Source: Candidatus Gastranaerophilales bacterium
GTDB lineage: Bacteria > Cyanobacteriota > Vampirovibrionia > Gastranaerophilales > Gastranaerophilaceae
Assembly (NCBI GenBank): GCA_944325065.1
Contig: CALUYS010000007.1
Location: 1 to 64,000, forward strand
Direction: 5' to 3'
DNA: 64,000 nt
Position numbers and translations under genes: made by a program. The notes under the pieces are model-generated. The model worked only from the letters and a program-made list of their open reading frames with translations. It had not been told where the DNA came from and ran no database searches. Shown here one piece after another: positions 1-9,463 of this stretch. How positions within the stretch are numbered: the first letter of the stretch is position 1; every line of letters begins with the position of its first letter.

Positions 1-100
1 ATCTGGAACATCTGGAACATCTGGAACATCTGGAACATCTGGAACATCTGGAACATCTGGAACATCTGGAACATCTGAAACATCTGGAACATCTGAAACA
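1..100 (+). repeat. 9-bp tandem repeat encoding Ser-Gly-Thr
   Basis: Eleven 9-bp units start at 2, 11, 20 and so on to 92. Eight are identical (tctggaaca), followed by SET, SGT and SET variants. The array continues to the window edge, so its true length is unknown. Because 9 is a multiple of 3, copy-number change alters linker length without shifting frame. Confidence 0.95.
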
Positions 101-1276
101 CCTGAGAAATCTGAAATTACAACTCAGGAACAGGCTGATACAAAATTAAAAACTTTAGAAACAAAGATAAGCGGTATAAAAATAGACAAAATAAGTCTGA
201 AAAAAAATTCTGGTAATTTCGGAGAAAAACTTCAACAAGTTGAGAAACAGCTTAAAACAGAAGTAGGAATTCTAGAAGAATTAGATACTTTAAATAAGTA
301 TTATGCTCAATCTGGTAGCAACCATCCCCCAGAAAAATTGCAAGAATTGACTAAAAAAACATTAGGACATATGCGGTCCATAAAAAACAATATTAGAGCG
401 ATAAATCAAAATAAAAAGTTTTTATTAAACGCTACTAATGAAAGCGTAAGGGATAACACTCATAATATAAGTAAAACAATAGGTGATTTTATAAATGTAA
501 CAGAAAACAAACTAAGAACAGAATCAGAAGCATACCAAGCAGTAGCAAATGCAGATGCAGCAAAAAATGCAAAAGAAAAAGCAGGAATGCAAGAAGGAGA
601 CAAAAGACTATTTAACCAACTAGCAGCAATGTCGTTAGAAATAGATGGTGATAAAAACGTAGTAAATAGGTTTTATGACACTATAGTAAGCGGATATACT
701 CAAGAAAAAGAAGTATACACTTTGTTAGCAAGCGGAACAGAAGCAGATAAAAAAGCAGTAGCAGAAAAAGCAGCAGACGCAGAAAAAGCAGCAGCAGAAG
801 CAGAAAAAGCAGTAAAAAAAGCAGCAGATATGTCAACAAATCTCAAGACAATAGATGAAGAAGAAACCAAAACTAAAAAAGATCTCTTATCGAAGATAGC
901 CGATCAAGCATTCGATGCAGCAATAGCAGGATACAAAGCAGCAATAGCAGGATACAAAGCAGCAGGTAATGACAAAAAGTGCCAAAACGCAATAAATTCG
1001 CTAAGAAAATTAATAGACAAAAAACACGGACTAGACTCATCCACAGTAGAAAAAACAATAGAGAACTACCAAAAAACAAGATTGGAAGCTGGAAAAGAAA
1101 AAGAAAAAGACAAATTAGGACTTTTGACAAAACTTGAGAATTTGAGAATTAAATATGAATCAAAAAGCTTAGAGTATAGCCACATAGTAAATGTAACGGA
1201 CCCTGCAGATAAACCGTTGGACAAGAATGATAATGACGAGGCTTCAAGCACAGATTCAGGCTTACCTGCAACGTAA
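2..1276 (+). CDS. Ala/Lys-rich coiled-coil protein, 5' end outside window
   Basis: Partial gene: the frame is open from the left edge to TAA at 1274-1276, so the start lies outside. The visible protein begins with Ser-Gly-Thr repeats (eight SGT, then SET, SGT, SET), then a charged, mostly helical region. Residues translated from about 730-840 form an Ala/Lys/Glu-rich coiled coil (repeated AEKAA and EAEKAV heptads). A 7-residue unit AAIAGYK is duplicated at 917-958. The C-terminus is acidic and Ser-rich. Ala is coded almost only by GCA here, unlike the ribosomal and metabolic genes downstream. I do not recognise a family. The low-complexity linker plus coiled coil would suit a surface or secreted protein, but no signal or anchor is visible. 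Confidence is high that it is coding and nil for function. Confidence 0.75.
   Translation, partial: SGTSGTSGTSGTSGTSGTSGTSGTSETSGTSETPEKSEITTQEQADTKLKTLETKISGIKIDKISLKKNSGNFGEKLQQVEKQLKTEVGILEELDTLNKYYAQSGSNHPPEKLQELTKKTLGHMRSIKNNIRAINQNKKFLLNATNESVRDNTHNISKTIGDFINVTENKLRTESEAYQAVANADAAKNAKEKAGMQEGDKRLFNQLAAMSLEIDGDKNVVNRFYDTIVSGYTQEKEVYTLLASGTEADKKAVAEKAADAEKAAAEAEKAVKKAADMSTNLKTIDEEETKTKKDLLSKIADQAFDAAIAGYKAAIAGYKAAGNDKKCQNAINSLRKLIDKKHGLDSSTVEKTIENYQKTRLEAGKEKEKDKLGLLTKLENLRIKYESKSLEYSHIVNVTDPADKPLDKNDNDEASSTDSGLPAT
917..958 (+). repeat. 21-bp direct repeat, two copies, coding
   Basis: Two identical 21-bp units (917-937 and 938-958) encode AAIAGYK twice inside the coiled-coil protein. This is a recent in-frame duplication. 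Confidence 0.85.
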
Positions 1277-1351
1277 CTATTTAAGAACATCAAAGAAAAC
1301 AGGTCATTAGGCACGAAAAAGTGAACTCGTTAAAATAGTTCTTTCAAATAA

Positions 1352-1397
1352 AATAAAACAATCACAGATTATTTAAATAATCTGTGATTGTTTTATT
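1352..1397. terminator. 46-bp perfect palindrome, probable bidirectional terminator
   Basis: Positions 1352-1374 and 1375-1397 are exact reverse complements with no spacer. The core of each arm is acaatcacagatt, and the flanks are A-rich on the left and T-rich on the right, as in a two-way intrinsic terminator. It lies 75 bp after the stop of the coiled-coil gene. Confidence 0.75.
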
Positions 1398-1754
1398 ATT
1401 ATAGTAGCAATGTTATAGTTAAGTATATCTTAGGGGCTAAATAACGAATTTGTAAATTCGTCGTTGGTTTTATCTAATTATCAATAACTATAGAACTTCT
1501 TTTAATTTTTTAATATACACTTCGTCAAAATAAAAATATCGAGAAAATATTAGATTGAATATTCAAGTGTTATTTTTCATTGTTATTTTTCATTAACATG
1601 GCAAATGTCAACAATAATATTACTAAAATATTGGAGGAATTAAAAAATACTTAAAAATATTATAAAATCTTTTTTATTGGACACTCATTGAAATTTGCAC
1701 TAATATGATTAAAAAATTTGCTTAATCCAATATATTATGAACTAGAACAAAATA

Positions 1755-1783
1755 TTGACTTTTAAAGATATTTTTTATATAAT
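1755..1783 (+). promoter_or_regulatory. Sigma-70-type promoter for a short transcript
   Basis: TTGACT at 1755-1760 and TATAAT at 1778-1783 are separated by 17 bp, close to consensus. No gene starts downstream before the terminator at 1816-1845. Confidence 0.6.
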
Positions 1784-1789
1784 TTTATT

Positions 1790-1845
1790 ATATTTAAGAA
1801 ATGTGTCTGGATTTTGCCTTGGTTAATTCAACCAAGGCTTTTATT
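1790..1845 (+). ncRNA. Candidate ~55-nt small RNA
   Basis: This is inferred from a near-consensus promoter (1755-1783) placed just upstream of a strong intrinsic terminator (stem gccttggtt / aaccaaggc at 1816-1824 and 1830-1838, then a T-rich tail). The transcript would be about 55 nt with no ORF. It could instead be an abortive or attenuated leader, but no gene follows for more than 450 bp. Confidence 0.4.
1816..1845 (+). terminator. Intrinsic terminator
   Basis: A 9-bp stem with a 5-nt loop is followed by ttttatttt, oriented for plus-strand transcripts. Confidence 0.75.
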
Positions 1846-2305
1846 TTGCAATAAAATAATAAGCAAGATTTATATCCCGCTTATTATTATTTAATGCTAT
1901 TAAATTATTTTTTTCACTTTTTGTCTTGTTTTATATCGTTCCTTTTAAGACCCAAAGTGCATACGTCATTATCCCCCAATATATTATATAAACATAAAGA
2001 TTGATATTATTGCTAAACTTGTATTTTCATTCACCATAATCAATCCTTTTACATTTTTCTGTATAAAACCTTATTTTGATTACACTTATCAAAATAAAAC
2101 TAAAAATAAGCAAGATTTTAAAAATAGAAATTATTGCTTCATTAAATAAATAGTTTTATAATTAACAAAATACCAACCGATTACCCCTTAAAACGATTTC
2201 AGCAACAATGCAAAAAGCAATTTATAAAATCCAATTTTTTTCTTTATAATATTCATTCATAACAAATATATTATACCATAAATTTATTGGTAGTATAATA
2301 ATTAT

Positions 2306-3688
2306 ATGAGCAAATCACAATATCAATGGACAATATTTTCAATTATTGCAACAGGCAGTTTTTTAGGCATGCTTGATTCTTCAACTGTTAATGTTGCTTT
2401 ATACAAAATTTCTCAACATTTTCAAGCAAAACTTGAAGATGTCCAATGGGTAATAACAGCATATATGTTAGTATTAACAATATTTCTACCATTGTTTGGG
2501 AGATTATGTGATAATTTTTCAAAGAAAAAACTTTATACTTTTGGGTTTATATTTTTTGCTTTTGGTTCTTTTTTAAACACAATTGCAACCAGTTTACCAC
2601 TATTAATAGGATTTCGTTGTATTGAAGCAATTGGTGCTTCTATATTATTATCAAACTCAACAGCAATTGTTGCTTCTATATTCAAAAATAAAAAACGTGG
2701 TAAAGCACTTGGCATCCTCGGAAGCATCATTGCACTTGGTGGTATGTTAGGTCCGGCTGTTGGTGGAATATTAATAAATTTCTTCACTTGGCGTGCTGTT
2801 TTTATTCCTGCTATACCAATAGCATTATTAGGTGCTTATTTTTCTTATAAAATTATTCCAAATAATTGCATTGAAACCAAATTTAAATTTGATACTTTAG
2901 GGTTTATAAGTTTTGCTATATTTATGACATCACTACTTATGCTCACAACAAAAGCAAGAATTTGGGGGATTAATTCATCAAACACAATTATAACATTTCT
3001 TATATTAATATTTTTTAGTCTTTTATTTATTATTATTGAAAAGAATGCAACTTGTCCACTTGTTAAATTTGAGCTTTTTAAAAATAAATCATTTACATTA
3101 GGCAATATAGCTTTATCTTTATCATATATGGGCTTGTTTGCAAATGGCGTATTATTCCCCTTATATTTTCAAGAAATATTAAAATTTACCCCACTTCAAG
3201 TCGGACTATTTTGTTTACCATTTTCAATAGCACTTGTTTCAACTGCACCAATTGCTGGAAATCTTGCAGGCAAATATGGCAGCCGAATATTAACAACACT
3301 TGGACCAATATTAGTTTCATTTGGACTTTTGATATTTACAACATTTAAGCTGCATGCAAATATATTATTTATAATTATAGCTCAATTTCTTCTTGGTATG
3401 GGCAACGGATTTTTTCAATCTCCCACAAATACAGCTATTATGAATACAGCATCTAAAGAAAATAGAGGCTCAGCAAGTGGTATTCTTGCTCTTTTTCGCA
3501 ATGCAGGTATGATAATAGCTGTAAGCATGGCTATAAGTATTTTTGATACCTTAATCAAAATATTTACTTCTAGTAAAATAAACTATCAAAATGCATATAT
3601 CTACTCATATCATATAACTTTATACATAGGAATTATTTTCTCACTTTTATGCTCAATAATTTCAAATATTGCTTATCGTAAAAAATAA
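2306..3688 (+). CDS. MFS transporter, DHA2 (EmrB/QacA) type drug exporter
   Basis: A 460-residue polytopic membrane protein, the length expected for the 14-helix DHA2 branch of the major facilitator superfamily. These are proton-driven exporters of drugs or other small molecules across the inner membrane. Visible marks are the N-terminal segment MLDSSTVNVAL (residues 22-32), a motif A loop GRLCDNFSKKK (65-75), and the antiporter motif C glycines and proline near 138-154 (GPAVGG). Hydrophobic helices run to the C-terminus. It has no Shine-Dalgarno: TATAAT at 2294-2299 ends 6 nt before the ATG, so the mRNA may be leaderless. It stands upstream of gatC-pyrG on the same strand with a 38-bp gap. 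The substrate cannot be told from sequence. Confidence 0.85.
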   Translation: MSKSQYQWTIFSIIATGSFLGMLDSSTVNVALYKISQHFQAKLEDVQWVITAYMLVLTIFLPLFGRLCDNFSKKKLYTFGFIFFAFGSFLNTIATSLPLLIGFRCIEAIGASILLSNSTAIVASIFKNKKRGKALGILGSIIALGGMLGPAVGGILINFFTWRAVFIPAIPIALLGAYFSYKIIPNNCIETKFKFDTLGFISFAIFMTSLLMLTTKARIWGINSSNTIITFLILIFFSLLFIIIEKNATCPLVKFELFKNKSFTLGNIALSLSYMGLFANGVLFPLYFQEILKFTPLQVGLFCLPFSIALVSTAPIAGNLAGKYGSRILTTLGPILVSFGLLIFTTFKLHANILFIIIAQFLLGMGNGFFQSPTNTAIMNTASKENRGSASGILALFRNAGMIIAVSMAISIFDTLIKIFTSSKINYQNAYIYSYHITLYIGIIFSLLCSIISNIAYRKK

Positions 3689-3726
3689 TTTATGATATAA
3701 TTAAAATAAAAAAGGAATACTCGAAT

Positions 3727-4008
3727 ATGATTACCGTAAAAGATGTTGAACATGTTGCAAAGCTTGCACGTTTGGAATTAACAGAAGAAGAAAAACAAAA
3801 ATATACAAAACAGTTAAGTGATATTTTAAAATATGCAAATGAATTAAATGAAGTGAATACAGAAGATGTCGAACCTATGAGTCATGCACTTCCTTTTTAC
3901 AATGTTACACGTTGTGATGATGTAAAATGTGAAATATCAAAAGAAAAACTTCTACAAAATGGTCCAGATGTTGAAGATGGATTCTTTAAAGTACCCAAAA
4001 TTAACTAG
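3727..4008 (+). CDS. gatC: Asp/Glu-tRNA amidotransferase subunit C
   Basis: The protein has 93 residues, the normal GatC length. GatC is the small stabilising subunit of GatCAB, which amidates misacylated Glu-tRNA(Gln) and/or Asp-tRNA(Asn) in the cytoplasm. It begins with the family signature VKDVEHVAKLARLELTEEE and has the conserved EDVEPMSHALP and late DVEDGFFKVPKI segments. An AAGGA ribosome site lies about 9 nt before the ATG. Subunits A and B are not in the window, so the Gat genes are dispersed. pyrG starts 16 bp after its stop, so the two are probably cotranscribed. Confidence 0.95.
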   Translation: MITVKDVEHVAKLARLELTEEEKQKYTKQLSDILKYANELNEVNTEDVEPMSHALPFYNVTRCDDVKCEISKEKLLQNGPDVEDGFFKVPKIN

Positions 4009-4024
4009 TGAGGAAAAAAATAAA

Positions 4025-5662
4025 GTGACTAAATTTATATTTGTAACAGGCGGTGTAGTTTCATCACTTGGTAAAGGTATTGTAGCTGCATCATTAGGTA
4101 AACTTTTAACTTCTCGTGGTTTTAGTGTCATTATTCAAAAATTCGATCCATATATAAATGTTGACCCAGGTACAATGAGCCCTTTTCAACACGGTGAGGT
4201 TTTTGTAACAGACGATGGTGCTGAAACTGACCTTGATTTAGGACACTATGAACGATTCACTAATGCAAATTTAGGGAAAATTAATAACGTAACTTCTGGA
4301 AGCATTTATAAAGAAGTTATTGAAAAAGAAAGACGAGGTGACTATCTTGGTGCTACAGTTCAAACTATTCCACATATTACAAATGAAATTAAAGCACGTA
4401 TAAAAAAAGCAAAAACACAATTTCAAAGCGATTTTATTATTGTTGAAGTCGGTGGTACTATTGGTGATATAGAATCATTACCATTTATCGAAGCTATTCG
4501 TCAATTCCGTCAAGATGTTGGTATTGGTAATTCTATTTCAATACATGTAACTTTAATTCCATATCTTGGAACTTCCAACGAAATGAAAACAAAACCTTCT
4601 CAACATAGTGTAACAATGCTTAGAAGCTATGGAATACAACCTGAATTCCTTGTTTGCAGAACTTCCAAAACAATATCGGCAAAAGAAAAAGAAAAACTTG
4701 CTCTCTTTTGCTCTGTTGCAAAAGAAGCCGTTATTGAATGCCGTGACATGAAAAGTATTTATGAAGTACCTCTTGCTCTAGAACAACAAAATTTTGCTTC
4801 TATGGTTTTAAAGTATCTTAACATTGAAGATAAAAAACCTGATTTAACAAAATGGGAAAAATTAATTGATAAAATTAAAAATCCAAAACAAACAGTAAAA
4901 ATAGCAATTGCAGGGAAATATACAAAACTTTCAGATGCCTATATTTCAGTTGTTGAATCATTAAAACATGCAGGATATAAGTACGACACAAATATAAACA
5001 TAAAATGGATAGCTTCAGATGAATGTATAGACTATAACAAAACAAAAGAGGTGATGAAAGATTGCCAAGGACTTGTTGTCCCTGGAGGTTTTGGAGTTAG
5101 AGGAATTGAAGGGAAATTGAACGTCATTCGTTACGCTCGTGAAAACAATATCCCGTTTTTAGGACTATGTTTAGGAATGCAATGTGCAGTCATTGAATAT
5201 GCTCGCAATGTTTGTGGTTTAAAAGATGCAAACTCAACTGAATTTGATGAAGGTACTAATTACCCAGTAATAGACTTGATGACAGAACAAAAAAATGTTG
5301 AAGGTTATGGCGGCACAATGCGTTTGGGTTCTTATGAATGTAAGCTTAAAGATAATTCAAAAGCTAAAGAAGCGTATAATAATGTATCGACTATTTATGA
5401 ACGTCATCGACATCGTTATGAAATGAATAATGATTACCGAAAATTAGTTGAAGATGCTGGACTTGTTATTTCGGGTGTTTCGCCTGATAATATGCTATGT
5501 GAAATTGTTGAATACCCAAAAAATGACTGGTTTGTCGCTTGTCAATTCCATCCAGAGTTTAAATCTCGTCCAATAAATCCACATCCATTGTTTGACGGAT
5601 TATTAAATGCGATTGTGAAAAATATTAATAAAAGTAAAAAAGAATCCCAAATTTGTGTCTAA
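4025..5662 (+). CDS. pyrG: CTP synthase (glutamine hydrolysing)
   Basis: CTP synthase, which makes CTP from UTP, ATP and glutamine at the end of pyrimidine synthesis. The GTG at 4025 is chosen because a GAGG ribosome site precedes it and the protein then opens with the family N-terminus KFIFVTGGVVSSLGKG. An upstream ATG at 3929 would overlap gatC and add 32 non-homologous residues. The product has 545 residues, typical for PyrG. The amidoligase domain with its ATP loop (9-18) is N-terminal. The C-terminal glutamine amidotransferase domain has nucleophile Cys382 (GLCLGMQ) and His509/Glu511 (FHPEF). All key residues are present. Confidence 0.97.
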   Translation: MTKFIFVTGGVVSSLGKGIVAASLGKLLTSRGFSVIIQKFDPYINVDPGTMSPFQHGEVFVTDDGAETDLDLGHYERFTNANLGKINNVTSGSIYKEVIEKERRGDYLGATVQTIPHITNEIKARIKKAKTQFQSDFIIVEVGGTIGDIESLPFIEAIRQFRQDVGIGNSISIHVTLIPYLGTSNEMKTKPSQHSVTMLRSYGIQPEFLVCRTSKTISAKEKEKLALFCSVAKEAVIECRDMKSIYEVPLALEQQNFASMVLKYLNIEDKKPDLTKWEKLIDKIKNPKQTVKIAIAGKYTKLSDAYISVVESLKHAGYKYDTNINIKWIASDECIDYNKTKEVMKDCQGLVVPGGFGVRGIEGKLNVIRYARENNIPFLGLCLGMQCAVIEYARNVCGLKDANSTEFDEGTNYPVIDLMTEQKNVEGYGGTMRLGSYECKLKDNSKAKEAYNNVSTIYERHRHRYEMNNDYRKLVEDAGLVISGVSPDNMLCEIVEYPKNDWFVACQFHPEFKSRPINPHPLFDGLLNAIVKNINKSKKESQICV

Positions 5663-5692
5663 AAAGGCTAAGTTAGATACCTAACCTTTTTA
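5661..5692. terminator. Weak terminator between convergent pyrG and thrC
   Basis: An imperfect hairpin (aaaaagg / ccttttt with an inner ttag / ctaa stem and a 5-nt bulge) is followed by T residues between two convergent genes. Confidence 0.4.
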
Positions 5693-5713
5693 TGTTTCAA
5701 TTAAATTATTTTT

Positions 5714-6781
5714 TTATAATCCCATATTTTTTACAATTTCATTTATATCACATTTAGTTTTATGAACTTGTGAAATACCAAATTTTATAGCATTATCAGG
5801 ATCTTTTAATCCATTTCCTGTCAATGTGCATGTTATTAGGCTATTTTCTTCAACAAGCCCCATATTATTTGCTTTTATAAGTCCAGCTACTGAAGCAGCT
5901 GAGGATGGTTCACAAAAAATACCTTCATTTTGGGCTATTAATTCATATGCATTAATAATTTCATCATCAGTAACACAATCAATAGTACCATTTGATTTAT
6001 CACGAGCATTTTCAGCTTTTTCCCAACTTGCAGGATTACCTATTCGAATGGCAGTTGCAATTGTTTCAGGTTTCAAAATACGTTCACCTTTGACTATTGC
6101 TGCAGCTCCTAAAGCTTCATATCCCATCATTTTTGGAATTTTCGTTGATTTTTTTAATTTATACCATTCAGAAAATCCTTTAAAATAAGCTGTAATATTG
6201 CCTGCATTACCCACAGGAATAAAATGGTAATCAGGAGCATCGCCTAAATCTTCAATTATTTCAAAAGCTGCTGTTTTTTGCCCTTCTATACGATATGGAT
6301 TTAAAGAATTTACAAGCTGCACAGGGTAATTTTTAGAAATATCAAGTACCATTTCTAATGCTTCATCAAAATTTCCGTCAATAGCAATTATACAAGCACC
6401 GTACATCATAGCTTGTGATAACTTCCCCATTGCAATATATCCATCAGGAATTATAACATAACACTTTAAACCTGCTTTAGCTGCATAAGCAGCTGCTGAA
6501 GCACTTGTATTACCGGTTGATGCACATATTATTGCTTTTGCTCCATTTTCAACCGCCTTTGAAACAGCCATTGTCATACCTCTATCTTTAAAACTTCCTG
6601 TTGGATTTAAACCATCATATTTCAAGTATAATTTACAATTCTTTAACCCTATTTTTAAAGCTAAATTTTTTGATTCAATTAATGGCGTTTTACCCTCAAG
6701 TAAACTTACCACAGGAGTATTCTCAGATACGGGTAAATACTTTTTATATGTTTCAATTAGACCTTTATATTTTGAACACAT
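5714..6781 (-). CDS. thrC: Threonine synthase
   Basis: A PLP enzyme of 355 residues that converts O-phosphohomoserine to threonine. It is the short bacterial form, without the N-terminal extension of the ~430-490 residue type. The PLP lysine is Lys65 in GSFKDRG, and the phosphate-binding loop [14 protein letters not shown] follows (88-101). An AAGGAGAT ribosome site sits 8-9 nt before the ATG. It lies 14 bp downstream of hom, forming a hom-thrC operon. No homoserine kinase (thrB) is in the window. Function is assigned with confidence because of the operon partner and intact motifs. Confidence 0.94.
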   Translation of the reverse strand: MCSKYKGLIETYKKYLPVSENTPVVSLLEGKTPLIESKNLALKIGLKNCKLYLKYDGLNPTGSFKDRGMTMAVSKAVENGAKAIICASTGNTSASAAAYAAKAGLKCYVIIPDGYIAMGKLSQAMMYGACIIAIDGNFDEALEMVLDISKNYPVQLVNSLNPYRIEGQKTAAFEIIEDLGDAPDYHFIPVGNAGNITAYFKGFSEWYKLKKSTKIPKMMGYEALGAAAIVKGERILKPETIATAIRIGNPASWEKAENARDKSNGTIDCVTDDEIINAYELIAQNEGIFCEPSSAASVAGLIKANNMGLVEENSLITCTLTGNGLKDPDNAIKFGISQVHKTKCDINEIVKNMGL

Positions 6782-6795
6782 TATTCTTTATCTCC

Positions 6796-8073
6796 TTAAT
6801 TTAATACTCTAATTAAGCTTTTTATTTCACAAATTGATTCATCATTTTTCATATCAGCTATTGCATTTGAAACATCCGATTCTTTAGATTGTGAAGTTAT
6901 TACTACTATTTTAGCCATATTGTCATTTTCAATACCACGTTGCATAACAGTTTGAATACTTATATTATTATCACCACAGATTCTACCTATAGTACCAATT
7001 ACCCCTTTATGATCTTGTGCAACAATAAGCATATAATATTCATTTAATGTTTTAGAAATATCAATTTGATTAGCACTTACATCTGCTGTTTTCATCATTA
7101 AATTTAATGATTTAGTTGCATTTTTATCTTCAATTTCACTTGCTAAAATTAATATATCACCAACTACTGAACTTGCTGTTGGCATTTCACCAGCTCCAGG
7201 TCCTATAAAACATACTTCACCAACAGGTGTTCCGCAAACTTTAACTGCATTTGTGGCATTATTTATTTTTGCTAGAACATTATCATTCTTAACCAATACA
7301 GGATGTACACGTATATCAACTTCTTTTTTTTCATTCATTGAAGCTTGTGCTACTAATTTTATGGTATATCCAAGTTCATCTGCAAATGTAATATCTTCAT
7401 CTGTTATTTTTGTTATACCTTCTGTATAAATTTTATTTATATCAACTTGACTATTAAAACCTATTTTAGCAAGTGTACATATTTTATAAGCAGCATCATA
7501 TCCCATAACGTCATTTGTTGGATCAGTTTCTGCGTATCCTAATTCCTGTGCTTCGTTTAAAACATCATCATATGATTCTTTATTTTCTTTCATTTTTGTC
7601 AATATATAATTTGTCGTTCCATTTAAAATACCTTGAATTTTTGATATTTTATTACCACATAAAGTCATTTTTAAAGGCATAATTATTGGTATGCCACCTG
7701 CTATAGCTGCTTCATATAGAATTATTAATTTTTTTTCATTCGCTATTTTAAATAACTCATCACCATGTTTTGCAAGAAGCTCTTTATTAGCTGTCACTAT
7801 GTGTTTTCCATTGCTAAGAGCTGTTTTTATTAAATCATAAGTAGGGTTAACCCCGCCTGCTACTTCAACAACTATGTCTATTTTAGGATTATTCACAATT
7901 TCATATGCATCACAAGTTATTAAATTCTCATCTAAATCTTCAATATTACGTTTTTTATTTTTATTTTTTACACCTATTTTAACAATATTTATTTGGGAAA
8001 AATTCTTTAAAGTTTTAACAACTCCACAACCTACAGTCCCTAAACCTATTATTCCTATATTTATTTTTTTCAC
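6796..8073 (-). CDS. hom: Homoserine dehydrogenase with C-terminal ACT domain
   Basis: A 425-residue cytoplasmic enzyme that reduces aspartate semialdehyde to homoserine in threonine/methionine synthesis. The N-terminal NAD(P) Rossmann motif GLGTVGCG is at residues 10-17. The catalytic domain includes GILNGTTNYILT and the segment around ELGYAETDPTNDV. An ACT domain (about 345-425, from the segment MLIVAQDHKGVIGTIG) suggests allosteric control, usually by threonine in this family. Translation starts at GTG (8071-8073) with an AGGAGA site about 8 nt upstream. It is the first gene of the hom-thrC pair. Confidence 0.95.
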   Translation of the reverse strand: MKKINIGIIGLGTVGCGVVKTLKNFSQINIVKIGVKNKNKKRNIEDLDENLITCDAYEIVNNPKIDIVVEVAGGVNPTYDLIKTALSNGKHIVTANKELLAKHGDELFKIANEKKLIILYEAAIAGGIPIIMPLKMTLCGNKISKIQGILNGTTNYILTKMKENKESYDDVLNEAQELGYAETDPTNDVMGYDAAYKICTLAKIGFNSQVDINKIYTEGITKITDEDITFADELGYTIKLVAQASMNEKKEVDIRVHPVLVKNDNVLAKINNATNAVKVCGTPVGEVCFIGPGAGEMPTASSVVGDILILASEIEDKNATKSLNLMMKTADVSANQIDISKTLNEYYMLIVAQDHKGVIGTIGRICGDNNISIQTVMQRGIENDNMAKIVVITSQSKESDVSNAIADMKNDESICEIKSLIRVLN

Positions 8074-8140
8074 TTATAACTCTCCTGATTTATGCTCTTT
8101 CTTATTAAAACACAAAAATAGTATTTGTAATAAATTTTAC

Positions 8141-9451
8141 TTAAATTAAAATATAATGTTTCCTTTTAATCATATTTTCCATTTTGGCAGATATTTTTTG
8201 TTGTTGAAATTCTTTTTTAACTACTTTTTTATTATACAAAGTAAACAAAATAACATCAGGCTTTAATTCTTTTATTTCTTCTGGTTTAACAGCAATATAA
8301 CCTTTGTATGAAGAACGTGAAACATATTTTTTATCTGATACTGCTATTATATTTAATTTAGACAAATCATAATTATTAAAAATATGCTCTGCTATTGTAC
8401 CTGTTCCATATATTAATATTTTTTTATCTTTATATTTTTTTGCTAGTTGATTTATATATTTTTGTTCATTAACAAATTTTAAATATTTATCCCATTTTTC
8501 TGAATTTTGCATAAATAAAAATTTTTTATTACAAAAATTATAATAAAATAGAAGATTAAAAACAAAAAATATAAGTACCTTAAAAAATATAATTTTTTGC
8601 CAAAATGACAAAGGATAAAACAAACAAAATATGTTATACAGTGAATTATTATAAAACAAATAATTTAATTTTAAATCATTTTTTATTGATTGACTAAGAT
8701 TTTTACAATATCCCATTTTTATATTATTTAAAATTTCTTTTCTTATTTTCTTATTTTTTATTAATGCACAAGAATTAAAATAACCAACACCCCAAAACAT
8801 ATTTTTTCGATATTGTGGAATTTCTTCTTTATCCTTATAACCACGTATATAACAATCATAACTGCTATTTCCAAGAAATGTATGTATAAAATCTTTATTT
8901 GGAATAAAAATTTTATTATTATCATTTATATTTTTAGCAATTAATGCAAGATGAGGAAACATATTTGATATATTATCGTACATATTACAAATGACAGTAT
9001 CTGTAAAGTTTGAAACTTTATATATGCATCCTGGAACAAATGATGCTTTTGTATATATCGATGGAAAGTCTTTTGCTGTTTTTTGAACAAAAATTACATC
9101 ATAATCTTCTTCAATTGCTTTTTCAATTTGGTCAAAACCTTCAAAATCATACGTATCGTCATCACACAAAACCCAAATATATTTTTTTGTGGCCATTGTA
9201 TAAGCTTTTGCAATGTTTGCATTTCCACCAATATTTCGAGGATTTCTTTCATATTTCATATTCGGATATCTTTTCTGATATTCTCTTACAAGTTCAAAAG
9301 TCCCATCAGTTGAGTTATTATCCAAAATTGTTATATCTAAATTTCTTATTGATGAAAACTCATTATCAAAAATCTCCTCAAATGTCCTTTTTAAAAACTT
9401 TGCACGATTATATGTTATAAGTATTATTTCTAATTCATCAAAGAGATTCAT
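8141..9451 (-). CDS. Family 2 glycosyltransferase with C-terminal Rossmann-like module
   Basis: A 436-residue protein. Residues 1-130 form a GT-A glycosyltransferase domain: LEIILITYNRAKFLKRT at the start, LDNNSTDGT, and a metal/UDP-binding DDD motif in VLCDDDTYDFEG. The middle is AT-rich and aromatic, with a hydrophobic stretch that may bind membrane. The last ~90 residues form a separate nucleotide-binding-like module (KILIYGTGTIAEHIF, then LNIIAVSDK) that closely matches the C-terminus of the pyruvyl transferase at 10809-12593. It is the last gene of a minus-strand operon, 12 bp after the pyruvyl transferase. It probably adds a sugar to a surface glycan; donor and acceptor are unknown. Confidence 0.85.
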   Translation of the reverse strand: MNLFDELEIILITYNRAKFLKRTFEEIFDNEFSSIRNLDITILDNNSTDGTFELVREYQKRYPNMKYERNPRNIGGNANIAKAYTMATKKYIWVLCDDDTYDFEGFDQIEKAIEEDYDVIFVQKTAKDFPSIYTKASFVPGCIYKVSNFTDTVICNMYDNISNMFPHLALIAKNINDNNKIFIPNKDFIHTFLGNSSYDCYIRGYKDKEEIPQYRKNMFWGVGYFNSCALIKNKKIRKEILNNIKMGYCKNLSQSIKNDLKLNYLFYNNSLYNIFCLFYPLSFWQKIIFFKVLIFFVFNLLFYYNFCNKKFLFMQNSEKWDKYLKFVNEQKYINQLAKKYKDKKILIYGTGTIAEHIFNNYDLSKLNIIAVSDKKYVSRSSYKGYIAVKPEEIKELKPDVILFTLYNKKVVKKEFQQQKISAKMENMIKRKHYILI

Positions 9452-9463
9452 AATAAACCTTTC

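Larger units (their letters stand above)
1398..2305. other. Intergenic region without a convincing gene
   Basis: About 900 bp with no frame showing ribosome site, length and composition of a gene. It holds a short hairpin at 1444-1461, a 13-bp tandem duplication near 1569-1594, a promoter at 1755-1783 followed by a terminator at 1816-1845, and a weak hairpin at 1855-1888. The rest is A/T-rich sequence in which I see nothing. Confidence 0.6.

Noticed and set aside
1598..1654. 18-residue frame starting ATGGCAAATG
   Set aside because: No ribosome site, very short, and in a region without other coding signs.
3929..4024. Upstream ATG extension of pyrG by 32 codons
   Set aside because: It overlaps gatC in another frame and adds residues foreign to the family. 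GTG at 4025 has a ribosome site and gives the conserved N-terminus.
5661..5713. Riboswitch or leader at pyrG/thrC ends
   Set aside because: The genes converge here, so the hairpin is best read as a weak terminator.
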